Below, one piece after another: positions 1 to 6,001 of a stretch of DNA of 7,477 nucleotides (positions within the stretch are counted from its first letter, which is position 1; each line of letters begins with the position of its first letter). Below the pieces are notes generated by a model. That model was not told the origin of the DNA. It saw only the letters and a list, made by a program, of their open reading frames with translations, and did not search any database. A program made the position numbers and the translations under genes. The DNA is from Bacteroidota bacterium (GTDB taxonomy: Bacteria; Bacteroidota; Bacteroidia; B-17B0; Aurantibacillaceae). The stretch is taken from positions 1-7,477 of the forward strand of contig JANYGR010000355.1 in the NCBI GenBank assembly GCA_025359355.1. Direction: 5' to 3'.

Positions 1-265
1 GCTCTCCTCTGTAATCGGCGTCAATTGTGCCTGGAGAGTTAAGTACCGTAATACCATGTTTAAATGCTAAACCACTTCTAGGGCGAATCTGCGCTTCATA
101 ACCTTTAGGTAATGCAATAAACAATCCAGTAGAAACTAAGGTTCGTTCTAATGGTTTTAATTCAATTGGTTCATCAATGTTTGCTCTCAAATCTAAGCCT
201 GCAGAAAACTCTGTAGCATACTCTGGCAAAGGGTGTTTCGATTGGTTAACTACTTGTATTTTCAT
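1..265 (-). CDS. dut: dUTP diphosphatase (dUTPase), N-terminal part, cut by the left edge
   Basis: Hydrolyses dUTP to dUMP and pyrophosphate in the cytoplasm, which keeps uracil out of DNA and supplies dUMP for thymidylate synthesis. The 88 codons visible encode the first three of the five conserved motifs of the homotrimeric family: motif 1 SAGLDLRA (residues 21-28), motif 2 RPRSGLA (61-67) and motif 3 GTIDADYRGE (79-88). D82 and Y85 match the catalytic Asp and the nucleoside-contacting Tyr of the family. Motifs 4 and 5 would lie beyond the left edge (family length is about 145 residues). The start is the ATG at 263-265 and leaves a normal N-terminus. The first 20 bases overlap the end of the upstream DoxX-like gene, so the two are probably translated from one mRNA. 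No lesion is seen in the visible part. The family assignment is firm. Confidence 0.96.
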   Translation of the reverse strand, partial: MKIQVVNQSKHPLPEYATEFSAGLDLRANIDEPIELKPLERTLVSTGLFIALPKGYEAQIRPRSGLAFKHGITVLNSPGTIDADYRGE

Positions 266-677
266 GAATGATAAAAATGTTTATTAATCGTTTATACTCA
301 AATAACAATGTAATAAGATAACTTATATTTAAAAGTAGAAAAAACATAACTAATGCAGGGGCAAAATTAAAAGAGTAAGTTACTAGCATCGCATTGGTAA
401 ATATTATTAGACATAATAACGCTCCAAGTAAACTGGTTTTTTTAAAGATAAGTAAAAGTCCTCCTATTAATTGTAATATGGCAACAGAATAGATGTAAAT
501 ACCCGAATTACCATAAAACAAAAAAACCATTTCTGGAGAATTTACAATTTCTATATCTTCTACTTTAAATGAAGTGCCTGTAAATTGATTATTTGCAAAC
601 TTTATATAGCCTGTCATCACAGCAAATAAGCCGGGAAATAGTCTTAATGATAATTTAAATAGTTTAAGTATGCTCAT
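246..677 (-). CDS. DoxX-like small integral membrane protein
   Basis: A 143-residue, strongly hydrophobic protein with four likely membrane helices at about residues 5-27, 50-77, 82-100 and 104-127. The pattern fits the DoxX-like superfamily: an N-terminal Arg before a Gly-rich first helix (LRLFPGLFAVMTGYIKF), then a glycine-rich helix ending LIGGLLLIFKK, then a short loop into the third helix. DoxX-like proteins are small inner-membrane proteins, some tied to redox or thiol stress, but the role of this subfamily is not known. The gene starts 8 bases after the flippase stop codon, and its last codons overlap the start of dut. It therefore sits inside an apparent flippase-DoxX-dut transcript. 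Family assignment rests on overall pattern, not a diagnostic motif; an unrelated four-helix protein is possible. Confidence 0.72.
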   Translation of the reverse strand: MSILKLFKLSLRLFPGLFAVMTGYIKFANNQFTGTSFKVEDIEIVNSPEMVFLFYGNSGIYIYSVAILQLIGGLLLIFKKTSLLGALLCLIIFTNAMLVTYSFNFAPALVMFFLLLNISYLITLLFEYKRLINIFIIHENTSS

Positions 678-685
678 TAATATTA

Positions 686-2164
686 TTAAAGATGCTTCAG
701 GTTTTTAAGGTTGTCAAATTCTAATTTATAAAATATCCATCCAAATATAAATAATAAGCCATTATTCAAAACGAGCTTCAAACCTGTATTTTCGATTCCT
801 GAATACAATAACGATATTCCATAAAATGCTAATGCTATAAACGTAAAAACAAACATACTTCTTAAATTGTAATTGATCGGATAATGCTTTTTCCCTAATT
901 GATACGAAACAACCATCATCACAGCATAAGACGTAAAGGTTGCCCAAGCACAAGCCATAAAGCCAAAATAGGGGATGCCCATAAAATTAATCGCTAATGT
1001 AATGATAGCACCAACAAAGGTAATCATAGCTCCAAACTTTGTTTGTCCTGTTAACTTATACCAAATAGATAAATTCCAATAAACACCCAAACATAAATTA
1101 GCTAACAACAAAATAGGAACTACATCAAGTCCAACTTGATATTTAGTACTAATCGCATTTTTAAGCCAAGGCAAATTCATAATCGTTCCTAAAAAAATAA
1201 ACAAGCAAAACAATACATAATATTTCATCACAACAGCATTCAATTTTTTAGAATTTTTATCGCCTGCATTATTAAAAAAGAAGGGCTCGGCGGCATACTT
1301 AAATGCTGTAGTGAAAATAGTCATCATCATAGCTATCTTATAACAAGCGCTATACACACCCAATTGATAAGCTCCTATATCTTTTGGCAATAAATATTTA
1401 AGAATAATCCGATCAAAGGTTTCGTTGGTCATACCTGCTAAGCCTAAAATAATAAGAGGCCAAGCATAAGCAAACATTTTTTTCCATAACGCTTTATCAA
1501 ACACATAATCAAATCCTCTAAATTCTTTTTGCAATAACAATAAACAAATGATGTTAGCATATAAACTAGCTAAAAAGGCGTATCCTACGCCTATTTCGGG
1601 GTTATATAATTTTCCTAAAAAAGAATCAGGTTCCTGTTGAAACGCATTTTTACAAATGATAAAATAAAATATCGAAATAAAAATATTAGCTACCACATTC
1701 ACTAATTTGATGGTAGCAAACCGCCTTGCTTGATTAGTCAATCGCAAGCGAGCAAAAGGTATCGCCATAATTGCATCGGTAGCTACAATCAAAATACACC
1801 ATATTACAAAATCAGCATGGCCTTCATATTCTATAGCATTAGCGATACTATTAGAGAATATGATAAATATTAAAGTTAAAATAACCGTACTTATTAAAAT
1901 GGATATTAAGGTTGTTGAATAAACCTGCTCTTTGTTTTCTGCTTTATTAGCGAAATTAAAAAACGCGGTTTCCATTCCATACGTAAAAATAATATTAACA
2001 AAACTGATGTATGCAAAAAACTCTGCATTAGGAGCTAACACAGCTGGTTCCTTAAAAATATAAGTTAGTACCAACGAAAATACATACGTAATAATGCGTG
2101 GCAACACATTTCCTAGGCCATAAATAGCGGTTTGAGATGCAAGTTTTTTAAGTGGGTTAGCCAA
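686..2164 (-). CDS. Oligosaccharide/polysaccharide flippase, Wzx-like (MOP superfamily)
   Basis: A 492-residue polytopic inner-membrane protein with about 12-14 hydrophobic segments, the usual size for Wzx/RfbX-type polysaccharide biosynthesis proteins. These move lipid-linked glycans across the inner membrane for surface polysaccharide assembly. Family features include the N-terminal NPLKKLASQTAIYGLGNVLPR (residues 3-23), close to the start of many Bacteroidota flippases, the central NETFDRIILKYLLP (247-260) followed by IGAYQLGVYSACYKIA (263-278), and a C-terminal hydrophobic half like the Polysacc_synt_C region. The start is a TTG at 2162-2164. An in-frame TAG at 2168-2170 lies only two codons upstream, and the first internal Met is residue 64, which would remove the conserved N-terminus. 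It heads the flippase-DoxX-dut group. The substrate glycan cannot be told from sequence, as no glycosyltransferases are in view. Confidence 0.9.
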   Translation of the reverse strand: MANPLKKLASQTAIYGLGNVLPRIITYVFSLVLTYIFKEPAVLAPNAEFFAYISFVNIIFTYGMETAFFNFANKAENKEQVYSTTLISILISTVILTLIFIIFSNSIANAIEYEGHADFVIWCILIVATDAIMAIPFARLRLTNQARRFATIKLVNVVANIFISIFYFIICKNAFQQEPDSFLGKLYNPEIGVGYAFLASLYANIICLLLLQKEFRGFDYVFDKALWKKMFAYAWPLIILGLAGMTNETFDRIILKYLLPKDIGAYQLGVYSACYKIAMMMTIFTTAFKYAAEPFFFNNAGDKNSKKLNAVVMKYYVLFCLFIFLGTIMNLPWLKNAISTKYQVGLDVVPILLLANLCLGVYWNLSIWYKLTGQTKFGAMITFVGAIITLAINFMGIPYFGFMACAWATFTSYAVMMVVSYQLGKKHYPINYNLRSMFVFTFIALAFYGISLLYSGIENTGLKLVLNNGLLFIFGWIFYKLEFDNLKNLKHL

Positions 2165-2260
2165 AATCTATTTTTAGTAAATAGTAAAAATAAATCATTT
2201 ATACAGCATTATAAATAACTAAACTAATAAGATATTAACGAATCATCGTGTACACAACCT

Positions 2261-2914
2261 CTACAACTCTTGATTATACAACAACGCTGCTTTACGAATT
2301 TGTTTATTTTTTATTGATTTATAAATAAGCGCCGTAGTCGCTGTAATCACAGCTAATGCAGCGCCTGTCAAAAAAATCTCTTTACCTTCAGTGATTGACC
2401 GCTGACCATAATAATAATTTTTAGCATGCTTATACCCAAAATAAACACCACCTACAAAGCATAGCGGACTGACAATGATAAAACCTAATTGTCCATTTTT
2501 TTTACTTTCTGCATTTAATAAGCAGTCGTTTAGCGCATCTGAATTTAAATGAGCATCGCGTTTCAACATCATTTTAAAGGCTTCTTTGTGGCTTATATCG
2601 ATATTGTTCATCGAAATATGATGACCTTCGATAACAAATTGCTGATTATTAAGGGTAACAACTGGATTCGCATCTGTTTTTTGAGTTAACTGAAACCGAG
2701 ATTCTTCTTTACCATTTTCGTAAACAATTTTAACGATTTGAGAATTTCCTATTTTATAAATCACACCATCCGGATTATAAAAATTTTTATAACTCACCTC
2801 AATTTTAGAAATCTCTAAAACCCTTACTAATAAAGGATCTTGAGTTTTTGTAAAAATGGTATCTTGAGCAACTACCTGTAATGAAAATGCGAGAAACAAA
2901 AAAAGATACTTCAT
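2261..2914 (-). CDS. Exported two-helix protein of unknown function, third member of a tandem paralogue array
   Basis: A 217-residue protein of no recognised function. Residues 1-16 form a signal peptide, with likely cleavage at VVA|Q. Residues 17-68 form a beta-rich domain that aligns without gaps to the first paralogue (3672-4340) over 52 residues; by eye 15 are identical, including QD at its start, then NxDG, a Tyr three residues on, and the closing NG. A polar stretch follows, then two hydrophobic segments (about 142-162 and 179-198) and a basic tail ending near YNQEL. 'QDxI...NxDGxxY' N-terminal domains are common in small exported Bacteroidota proteins, from memory, and have no assigned function that I know. 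It begins only 6 bases after the preceding paralogue, which indicates co-transcription. It is the most diverged of the three. The location is probably the cell envelope, anchored by the C-terminal helices (inference). Confidence 0.85.
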   Translation of the reverse strand: MKYLFLFLAFSLQVVAQDTIFTKTQDPLLVRVLEISKIEVSYKNFYNPDGVIYKIGNSQIVKIVYENGKEESRFQLTQKTDANPVVTLNNQQFVIEGHHISMNNIDISHKEAFKMMLKRDAHLNSDALNDCLLNAESKKNGQLGFIIVSPLCFVGGVYFGYKHAKNYYYGQRSITEGKEIFLTGAALAVITATTALIYKSIKNKQIRKAALLYNQEL

Positions 2915-2920
2915 CTAAAC

Positions 2921-3640
2921 TTAACGCATATCATTATACATTTCAGCAATCTCTGTTCTTTTTTTGACACGCTTGGCTTTAAATATAGTAGATATAGTAG
3001 AGCCCGTTACTCCTAATATTATTCCTATTGCAGCGCCGCCAACTATATCCCCCACTACGGTGCTAACATTATTTGTTGATGAGCCTCGAGTATCTGCACT
3101 AGCTAATGAAAATCCAGCAACAACGGATGCAAGCGCTAAACCCAAACCACTAAATCCAGCAATATATTGTGTGTTTTTATATTTTTTCATGGTATTATAC
3201 TCCGTCATTAATTTTACCTTCCCTTCTTTGCTAGGAAAATTATCAATCAACATCCATAATTTCGCTTCACCCAATCCTCTGTTGTTATACACCAATCGAT
3301 TACGCTTAATAATTATTTTAGGAGCATCTGTAGATGTCGTTGGCAGATTAGCTGTTTCATTTTTATACTCCAATTTAGGCTCTGTTGTTGACTTAGCAAC
3401 TTCAACACGAATACTATCAACGGTACCATTTGCAAATTTAATGTATCTAACATCTTGTTTATTGACAATATATTGTGGTCCATCTAAATTATCAAATCGA
3501 TGGTATTTAATATCAGTAATACCAACTTCCGAAATTTTAGTGGCAATGATATTGTTGTTCATAAAGCGAATTGAATCCTGTGAAAACACATTCATTGGGG
3601 CTAAAATAACACCAATACATATCAATATTTTATACATCAT
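2921..3640 (-). CDS. Exported two-helix protein of unknown function, second member of the paralogue array
   Basis: A 239-residue protein with a 20-residue signal peptide (cleavage before QDSIRF) and a beta-rich domain at about 21-79. That domain matches the first paralogue at 47 of 59 positions by my hand count. A Thr/Ser/Lys-rich linker (80-105) follows, then a conserved PKIIIKRNRLVYNNRGL segment (107-123), a charged region, and two Gly/Ala-rich hydrophobic segments (about 158-180 and 197-220). The tail is strongly basic (KAKRVKKR) and ends near MYNDMR. Small-residue spacing in the hydrophobic segments (GLGLAL, GGAAIGIILG) is compatible with helix packing in a membrane. Two adjacent ATG codons make the start ambiguous by one codon. 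It lies 31 bases after the first paralogue and 6 before the third. The function is unknown. Confidence 0.88.
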   Translation of the reverse strand: MMYKILICIGVILAPMNVFSQDSIRFMNNNIIATKISEVGITDIKYHRFDNLDGPQYIVNKQDVRYIKFANGTVDSIRVEVAKSTTEPKLEYKNETANLPTTSTDAPKIIIKRNRLVYNNRGLGEAKLWMLIDNFPSKEGKVKLMTEYNTMKKYKNTQYIAGFSGLGLALASVVAGFSLASADTRGSSTNNVSTVVGDIVGGAAIGIILGVTGSTISTIFKAKRVKKRTEIAEMYNDMR

Positions 3641-3671
3641 ACTTTTTTGTTTTTATTAATTTATAAAACGG

Positions 3672-4340
3672 TTATTCATTAAGGTTATTGTATCTATGCG
3701 CTATTTCCAACTTCTTATTATAGCGTTTTGTTCTAAAATAGCGAGAAAGAACTTGAGTTGTAATAAGGTATGCTGTACTAATTACAAAAGTTGCAACAAT
3801 ATTCTTATCTTTAGTGTTACCTACTTCGAGTGTCAAAACGGGATAAGCAGCTATGGTTCCTAATCCCAAATAACCGAAGATATACTGATTTCTCTTAAAT
3901 CCTTTCATTGATTCAAAATCATTAAGTAATTTTTTTCTTTCATTTTTATTAGACACATCTTCTAATAGCATTTCAAGTCCATCATCATTTAATCCATGAT
4001 AATCATAAGATAACCGATAATGGTTAATAAAAATTTTAGGCCCATTTTTTATATTATTTTTAATAACGCTACTTATGGCTTGATTAACAGAAATAGTATC
4101 CGTTATTCCATTTGCAAATTTAATGTAGCGTATATCTTGTTTATTGACAATATACAATGGGCCATCTAAATTATCAAACCGATGAAATTTAATTTCAAAA
4201 ATACCAACTTCCGAAATTTTAGCAGCTATGATATTATTATCTTTAAATCTAATAGAGTCCTGAGAATAAATCCAATTACCTATTAATATAAAAGCGATTA
4301 TATAACTTGTTTTTATGGCCATAGATTCTATTTGTTTCAT
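3672..4340 (-). CDS. Exported two-helix protein of unknown function, first member of the paralogue array
   Basis: A 222-residue protein as called from the first ATG. The ATG at codon 7 (4320-4322) gives a cleaner signal peptide of 20 residues before QDSIRF, exactly the length in the neighbouring paralogue, so the true product may be 216 residues. The beta-rich domain covers about 27-85 (QDSIRF to TISV), then PKIFINHYRLSYDYHGL (101-117), a charged helix-prone stretch, two hydrophobic segments (about 152-171 and 180-198) and a basic tail ending near RYNNLNE. The gene starts 18 bases after the aminotransferase stop codon and in the same reading frame, pointing to one transcript. It shares long near-identical DNA stretches with the next gene over the N-terminal domain only. 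No catalytic motif is visible. The function is unknown. Confidence 0.87.
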   Translation of the reverse strand: MKQIESMAIKTSYIIAFILIGNWIYSQDSIRFKDNNIIAAKISEVGIFEIKFHRFDNLDGPLYIVNKQDIRYIKFANGITDTISVNQAISSVIKNNIKNGPKIFINHYRLSYDYHGLNDDGLEMLLEDVSNKNERKKLLNDFESMKGFKRNQYIFGYLGLGTIAAYPVLTLEVGNTKDKNIVATFVISTAYLITTQVLSRYFRTKRYNKKLEIAHRYNNLNE

Positions 4341-4358
4341 TGAAGGTACATCATTTGA

Positions 4359-5501
4359 TTACAATTTACAAATAATCTCCGCAGCCCTTTCCAAGGTCTC
4401 TTCTTTTTTAGCAAAACAAAAACGTAATAAATGTTGTTGTTGCTGATTACTATAAAACACTGATAAAGGAATTGCTGCCAATCCTTTTTCTTTAGTTAAT
4501 CGAATGGCGAAGTCTGTATCTTTTTCAACAGAAATAGTTTTATAATTCACTAACTGAAAATAAGTGCCAGTGCAAGGTTCTAATGTAAATCGAGACGTTG
4601 AAATTAATTTTCTAAAATAGTCTCGTTTTGCCTGATAAAACTGATGAAGACCTTTATAGGTAGATTCATCTTTTAAATAATCGGCTAACGCTAACTGAAA
4701 TGGATGATTGACACAAAACACTAAAAATTGATGTACTTTTCTAAATTCCACCATTAATTCTTTTGGAGCTGCTACATAACCAATTTTCCAACCCGTAGCG
4801 TGGATGGTTTTTCCGAAAGATGATACAATAATAGATTGTGCTGCTAAACTTTTAAATCGAACTACACTTTGATGTAATTTTCCATCAAACACCATGTGCT
4901 CATACACTTCATCGCTCACAACTATAATGTTTTTACCAACAACTAATTTTTCGAGCGCTATTAAATCATGCTCTGTAAGCGTTGTGCCACTTGGATTGTG
5001 AGGTGTATTAATAATAATGAGTTTGGTTTTATCACTAATCGTATTTTTAACAGTCGTCCAATTGATAGTAAAATTGGGATACTCAAGAGTAATGGGTTTT
5101 ACAACACCTCCATTGACTTCAATGCTTGGAATATAACAATCATAAGCGGGTTCAAATACAATAACCTCATCACCTTTATTTACGAAAGTAGCAATACTTG
5201 TATAAATGGCTTGTGTTGCGCCAGCAGTGACGGTTATTTCTGTTTCTGGATGATATATAGCGCCATAACAATTTTGAAGTAACTCGCTAATAACCTCTCT
5301 TAGTGGCTGCACACCAGGCATGGGCGCATACTGATTAAAGTTTGCATCCATGTGTTTTTTTGCTAATTCTAATAAATGTGGGTTACAATTAAAATCGGGG
5401 AATCCTTGCGACAAGTTGATTGCATTGTATTCCTTAGCTAAACCGCTCATTACGGAGAATATGGAAGTGCCTATATTTGGTAATTTTGAATTTATCTGCA
5501 T
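4359..5501 (-). CDS. Methionine aminotransferase (PLP-dependent, class I/II; YbdL/kynurenine-aminotransferase-like)
   Basis: A 380-residue cytoplasmic fold-type I aminotransferase. It resembles the methionine aminotransferase group (YbdL, PRK09082) along its whole length, from SKLPNIGTSIFSVMSGLA to the closing LLRFCFAKKEE. That group transfers the amino group of methionine, and also aromatic amino acids or glutamine, to a 2-oxo acid. Cofactor residues can be placed: the phosphate-binding GATQA (94-98), N169 in NTPHNPSG, D197 and Y200 in SDEVYEH (pyridine N and O3'), Schiff-base K231 in SSFGKT, and substrate-carboxylate R360. The N-terminal NLSQGFPDF (29-37) and NQYAPMPG (56-63) are further hallmarks. 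The length is typical and no key residue is missing. The start ATG at 5499-5501 follows an A-rich leader without a Shine-Dalgarno. It appears to lead the transcript carrying the three exported paralogues. Exact substrate preference cannot be read from sequence. Confidence 0.93.
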   Translation of the reverse strand: MQINSKLPNIGTSIFSVMSGLAKEYNAINLSQGFPDFNCNPHLLELAKKHMDANFNQYAPMPGVQPLREVISELLQNCYGAIYHPETEITVTAGATQAIYTSIATFVNKGDEVIVFEPAYDCYIPSIEVNGGVVKPITLEYPNFTINWTTVKNTISDKTKLIIINTPHNPSGTTLTEHDLIALEKLVVGKNIIVVSDEVYEHMVFDGKLHQSVVRFKSLAAQSIIVSSFGKTIHATGWKIGYVAAPKELMVEFRKVHQFLVFCVNHPFQLALADYLKDESTYKGLHQFYQAKRDYFRKLISTSRFTLEPCTGTYFQLVNYKTISVEKDTDFAIRLTKEKGLAAIPLSVFYSNQQQQHLLRFCFAKKEETLERAAEIICKL

Positions 5502-5541
5502 ATTTTTTTATAATAATTAGACTAAGTTGCTAAAAAAATCT

Positions 5542-5549
5542 TATTTTTG
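5542..5549 (+). promoter_or_regulatory. Candidate Bacteroidota -7 box (TATTTTTG) for the tRNA-Cys gene
   Basis: An exact match to TAnnTTTG, the -7 element recognised by the Bacteroidota primary sigma factor. Transcription would begin near 5556, leaving a leader of about 45 bases before the tRNA. The only nearby TTG (5527-5529) is just 12 bases upstream, shorter than the usual spacing of roughly 19, so the -33 element is not convincing. Confidence 0.5.
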
Positions 5550-5601
5550 CTACCCGTTCTTGGAATTTGATTAAAACTATTAAAAACCATTTACGAAAAA
5601 T

Positions 5602-5672
5602 GGTCCTGTGGCCGAGTGGTTAGGCTCAGCTCTGCAAAAGCTGCTACTCCAGTTCGAACCTGGACGGGACCT
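5602..5672 (+). tRNA. tRNA-Cys, anticodon GCA
   Basis: A complete cloverleaf can be folded by hand. The acceptor stem pairs GGTCCTG (5602-5608) with CGGGACC (5665-5671), with one G-U. The D arm is GCC...GGC. The anticodon stem CAGCT/AGCTG encloses the loop CTGCAAA with anticodon GCA, and the T arm TCCAG-TTCGAAC-CTGGA is canonical. The variable loop is 4 bases. The discriminator base is T, the known identity element of cysteine tRNA. CCA is not encoded, so it must be added after transcription. The total is 71 bases. It is transcribed away from the aminotransferase gene and is followed at once by an intrinsic terminator. Confidence 0.97.
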
Positions 5673-5678
5673 CAAATC

Positions 5679-5711
5679 AATCCTCTTCATACTATTTGAA
5701 GGGGATTTTTT
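5679..5711 (+). terminator. Rho-independent terminator of the tRNA-Cys gene
   Basis: An 11-bp stem (5679-5689 with 5697-5707, one T-G pair) encloses a 7-base loop and runs directly into a T tract (5706-5711). It begins 7 bases after the tRNA, so the primary transcript is short and monocistronic. Confidence 0.88.
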
Positions 5712-5722
5712 ATTGATCATAA

Positions 5723-5812
5723 TTTACTGCATTATATTTAAATAGCGGAAATGCAACATCTAAGTTTAAAAAATTTAATGAAGCTCTTGAAGTCTTTTCT
5801 AAAGTAATTTAA
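5723..5812 (+). pseudogene. Possible relic of a tetratricopeptide-repeat gene
   Basis: The frame from the TAA at 5720-5722 to the TAA at 5810-5812 has no start codon. Its 29 codons read like one TPR unit: LYLNSGNA, then KFKKFNEALEVFSKVI. Against the family pattern (aromatic, then GNA, then a Lys-rich loop with Phe/Tyr, then EAL-x-x-F-x-K-x-I), the consensus small and aromatic positions are largely met at the right spacing. The stretch is too short and lacks a start, so it is either a decayed fragment or a chance match. It lies just after the tRNA-Cys terminator, and tRNA 3' flanks often collect insertions and remnants. Confidence 0.3.
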
Positions 5813-5848
5813 TTGCAGTCAAAAAAACTAACACAGATGTCTAAGATT

Positions 5849-5921
5849 ATTTATGTATCGTTAACATAAATTCTGAACTTATCACAAGACAATATTTGTT
5901 AAAACATAAATTCACAACTTA
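5849..5921. repeat. Inverted repeat plus two 19-bp direct repeats
   Basis: ATTTATGT (5849-5856) and ACATAAAT (5864-5871) form a perfect 8-bp inverted repeat with a 7-base spacer. The right arm also begins the core of a direct repeat: 5863-5881 and 5903-5921 match at 17 of 19 bases, 40 bases apart from start to start. The cluster ends 80 bases before the start codon of the beta-barrel-like gene. It could be an operator array; the AT-rich context weakens the case. Confidence 0.5.
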
Positions 5922-6001
5922 CTATTAAATAATTTTACATAAGATTCCTGATTATTTATAAGTCTCTTTCAATTTCTATATAATAATTAAATAATTTAGT
6001 T

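Larger units (their letters stand above)
5712..6001. other. Gene-poor, AT-rich intergenic region with repeats
   Basis: About 290 bases between the tRNA terminator and the beta-barrel-like gene. It holds a short relic resembling one tetratricopeptide repeat (5723-5812), an 8-bp inverted repeat (5849-5871) and two 19-bp imperfect direct repeats (5863-5881 and 5903-5921). No exact TAnnTTTG box is present for the gene at 6002. The nearest approaches are AATATTTG at 5891-5898 and TAATTTTA at 5930-5937, each one mismatch away, so the promoter of that gene is unresolved. Confidence 0.6.

Noticed and set aside
762..953. Minus strand 63-codon frame inside the flippase gene
   Set aside because: It lies wholly within the flippase in another frame of the same strand. 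The flippase frame is supported by full-length family resemblance.
2248..2255. GTGTACAC palindrome between the third paralogue and the flippase
   Set aside because: It is a single 8-bp palindrome without a second copy or a recognisable promoter beside it, so there is not enough to call an operator.
2964..3659. Long + strand open frame (231 codons) antisense to the second paralogue
   Set aside because: The minus strand frame has a signal peptide, shared domain architecture and clear similarity to both neighbouring genes. The antisense frame has none of these and is a by-product of the codon composition.
4968..5282. + strand 104-codon frame antisense to the aminotransferase
   Set aside because: It covers conserved PLP-enzyme motifs on the opposite strand and has no recognisable protein features.
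5502..5601. Search for a minus strand promoter ahead of the aminotransferase
   Set aside because: No TAnnTTTG box is found on that strand within the gap to the tRNA, so no site can be proposed.
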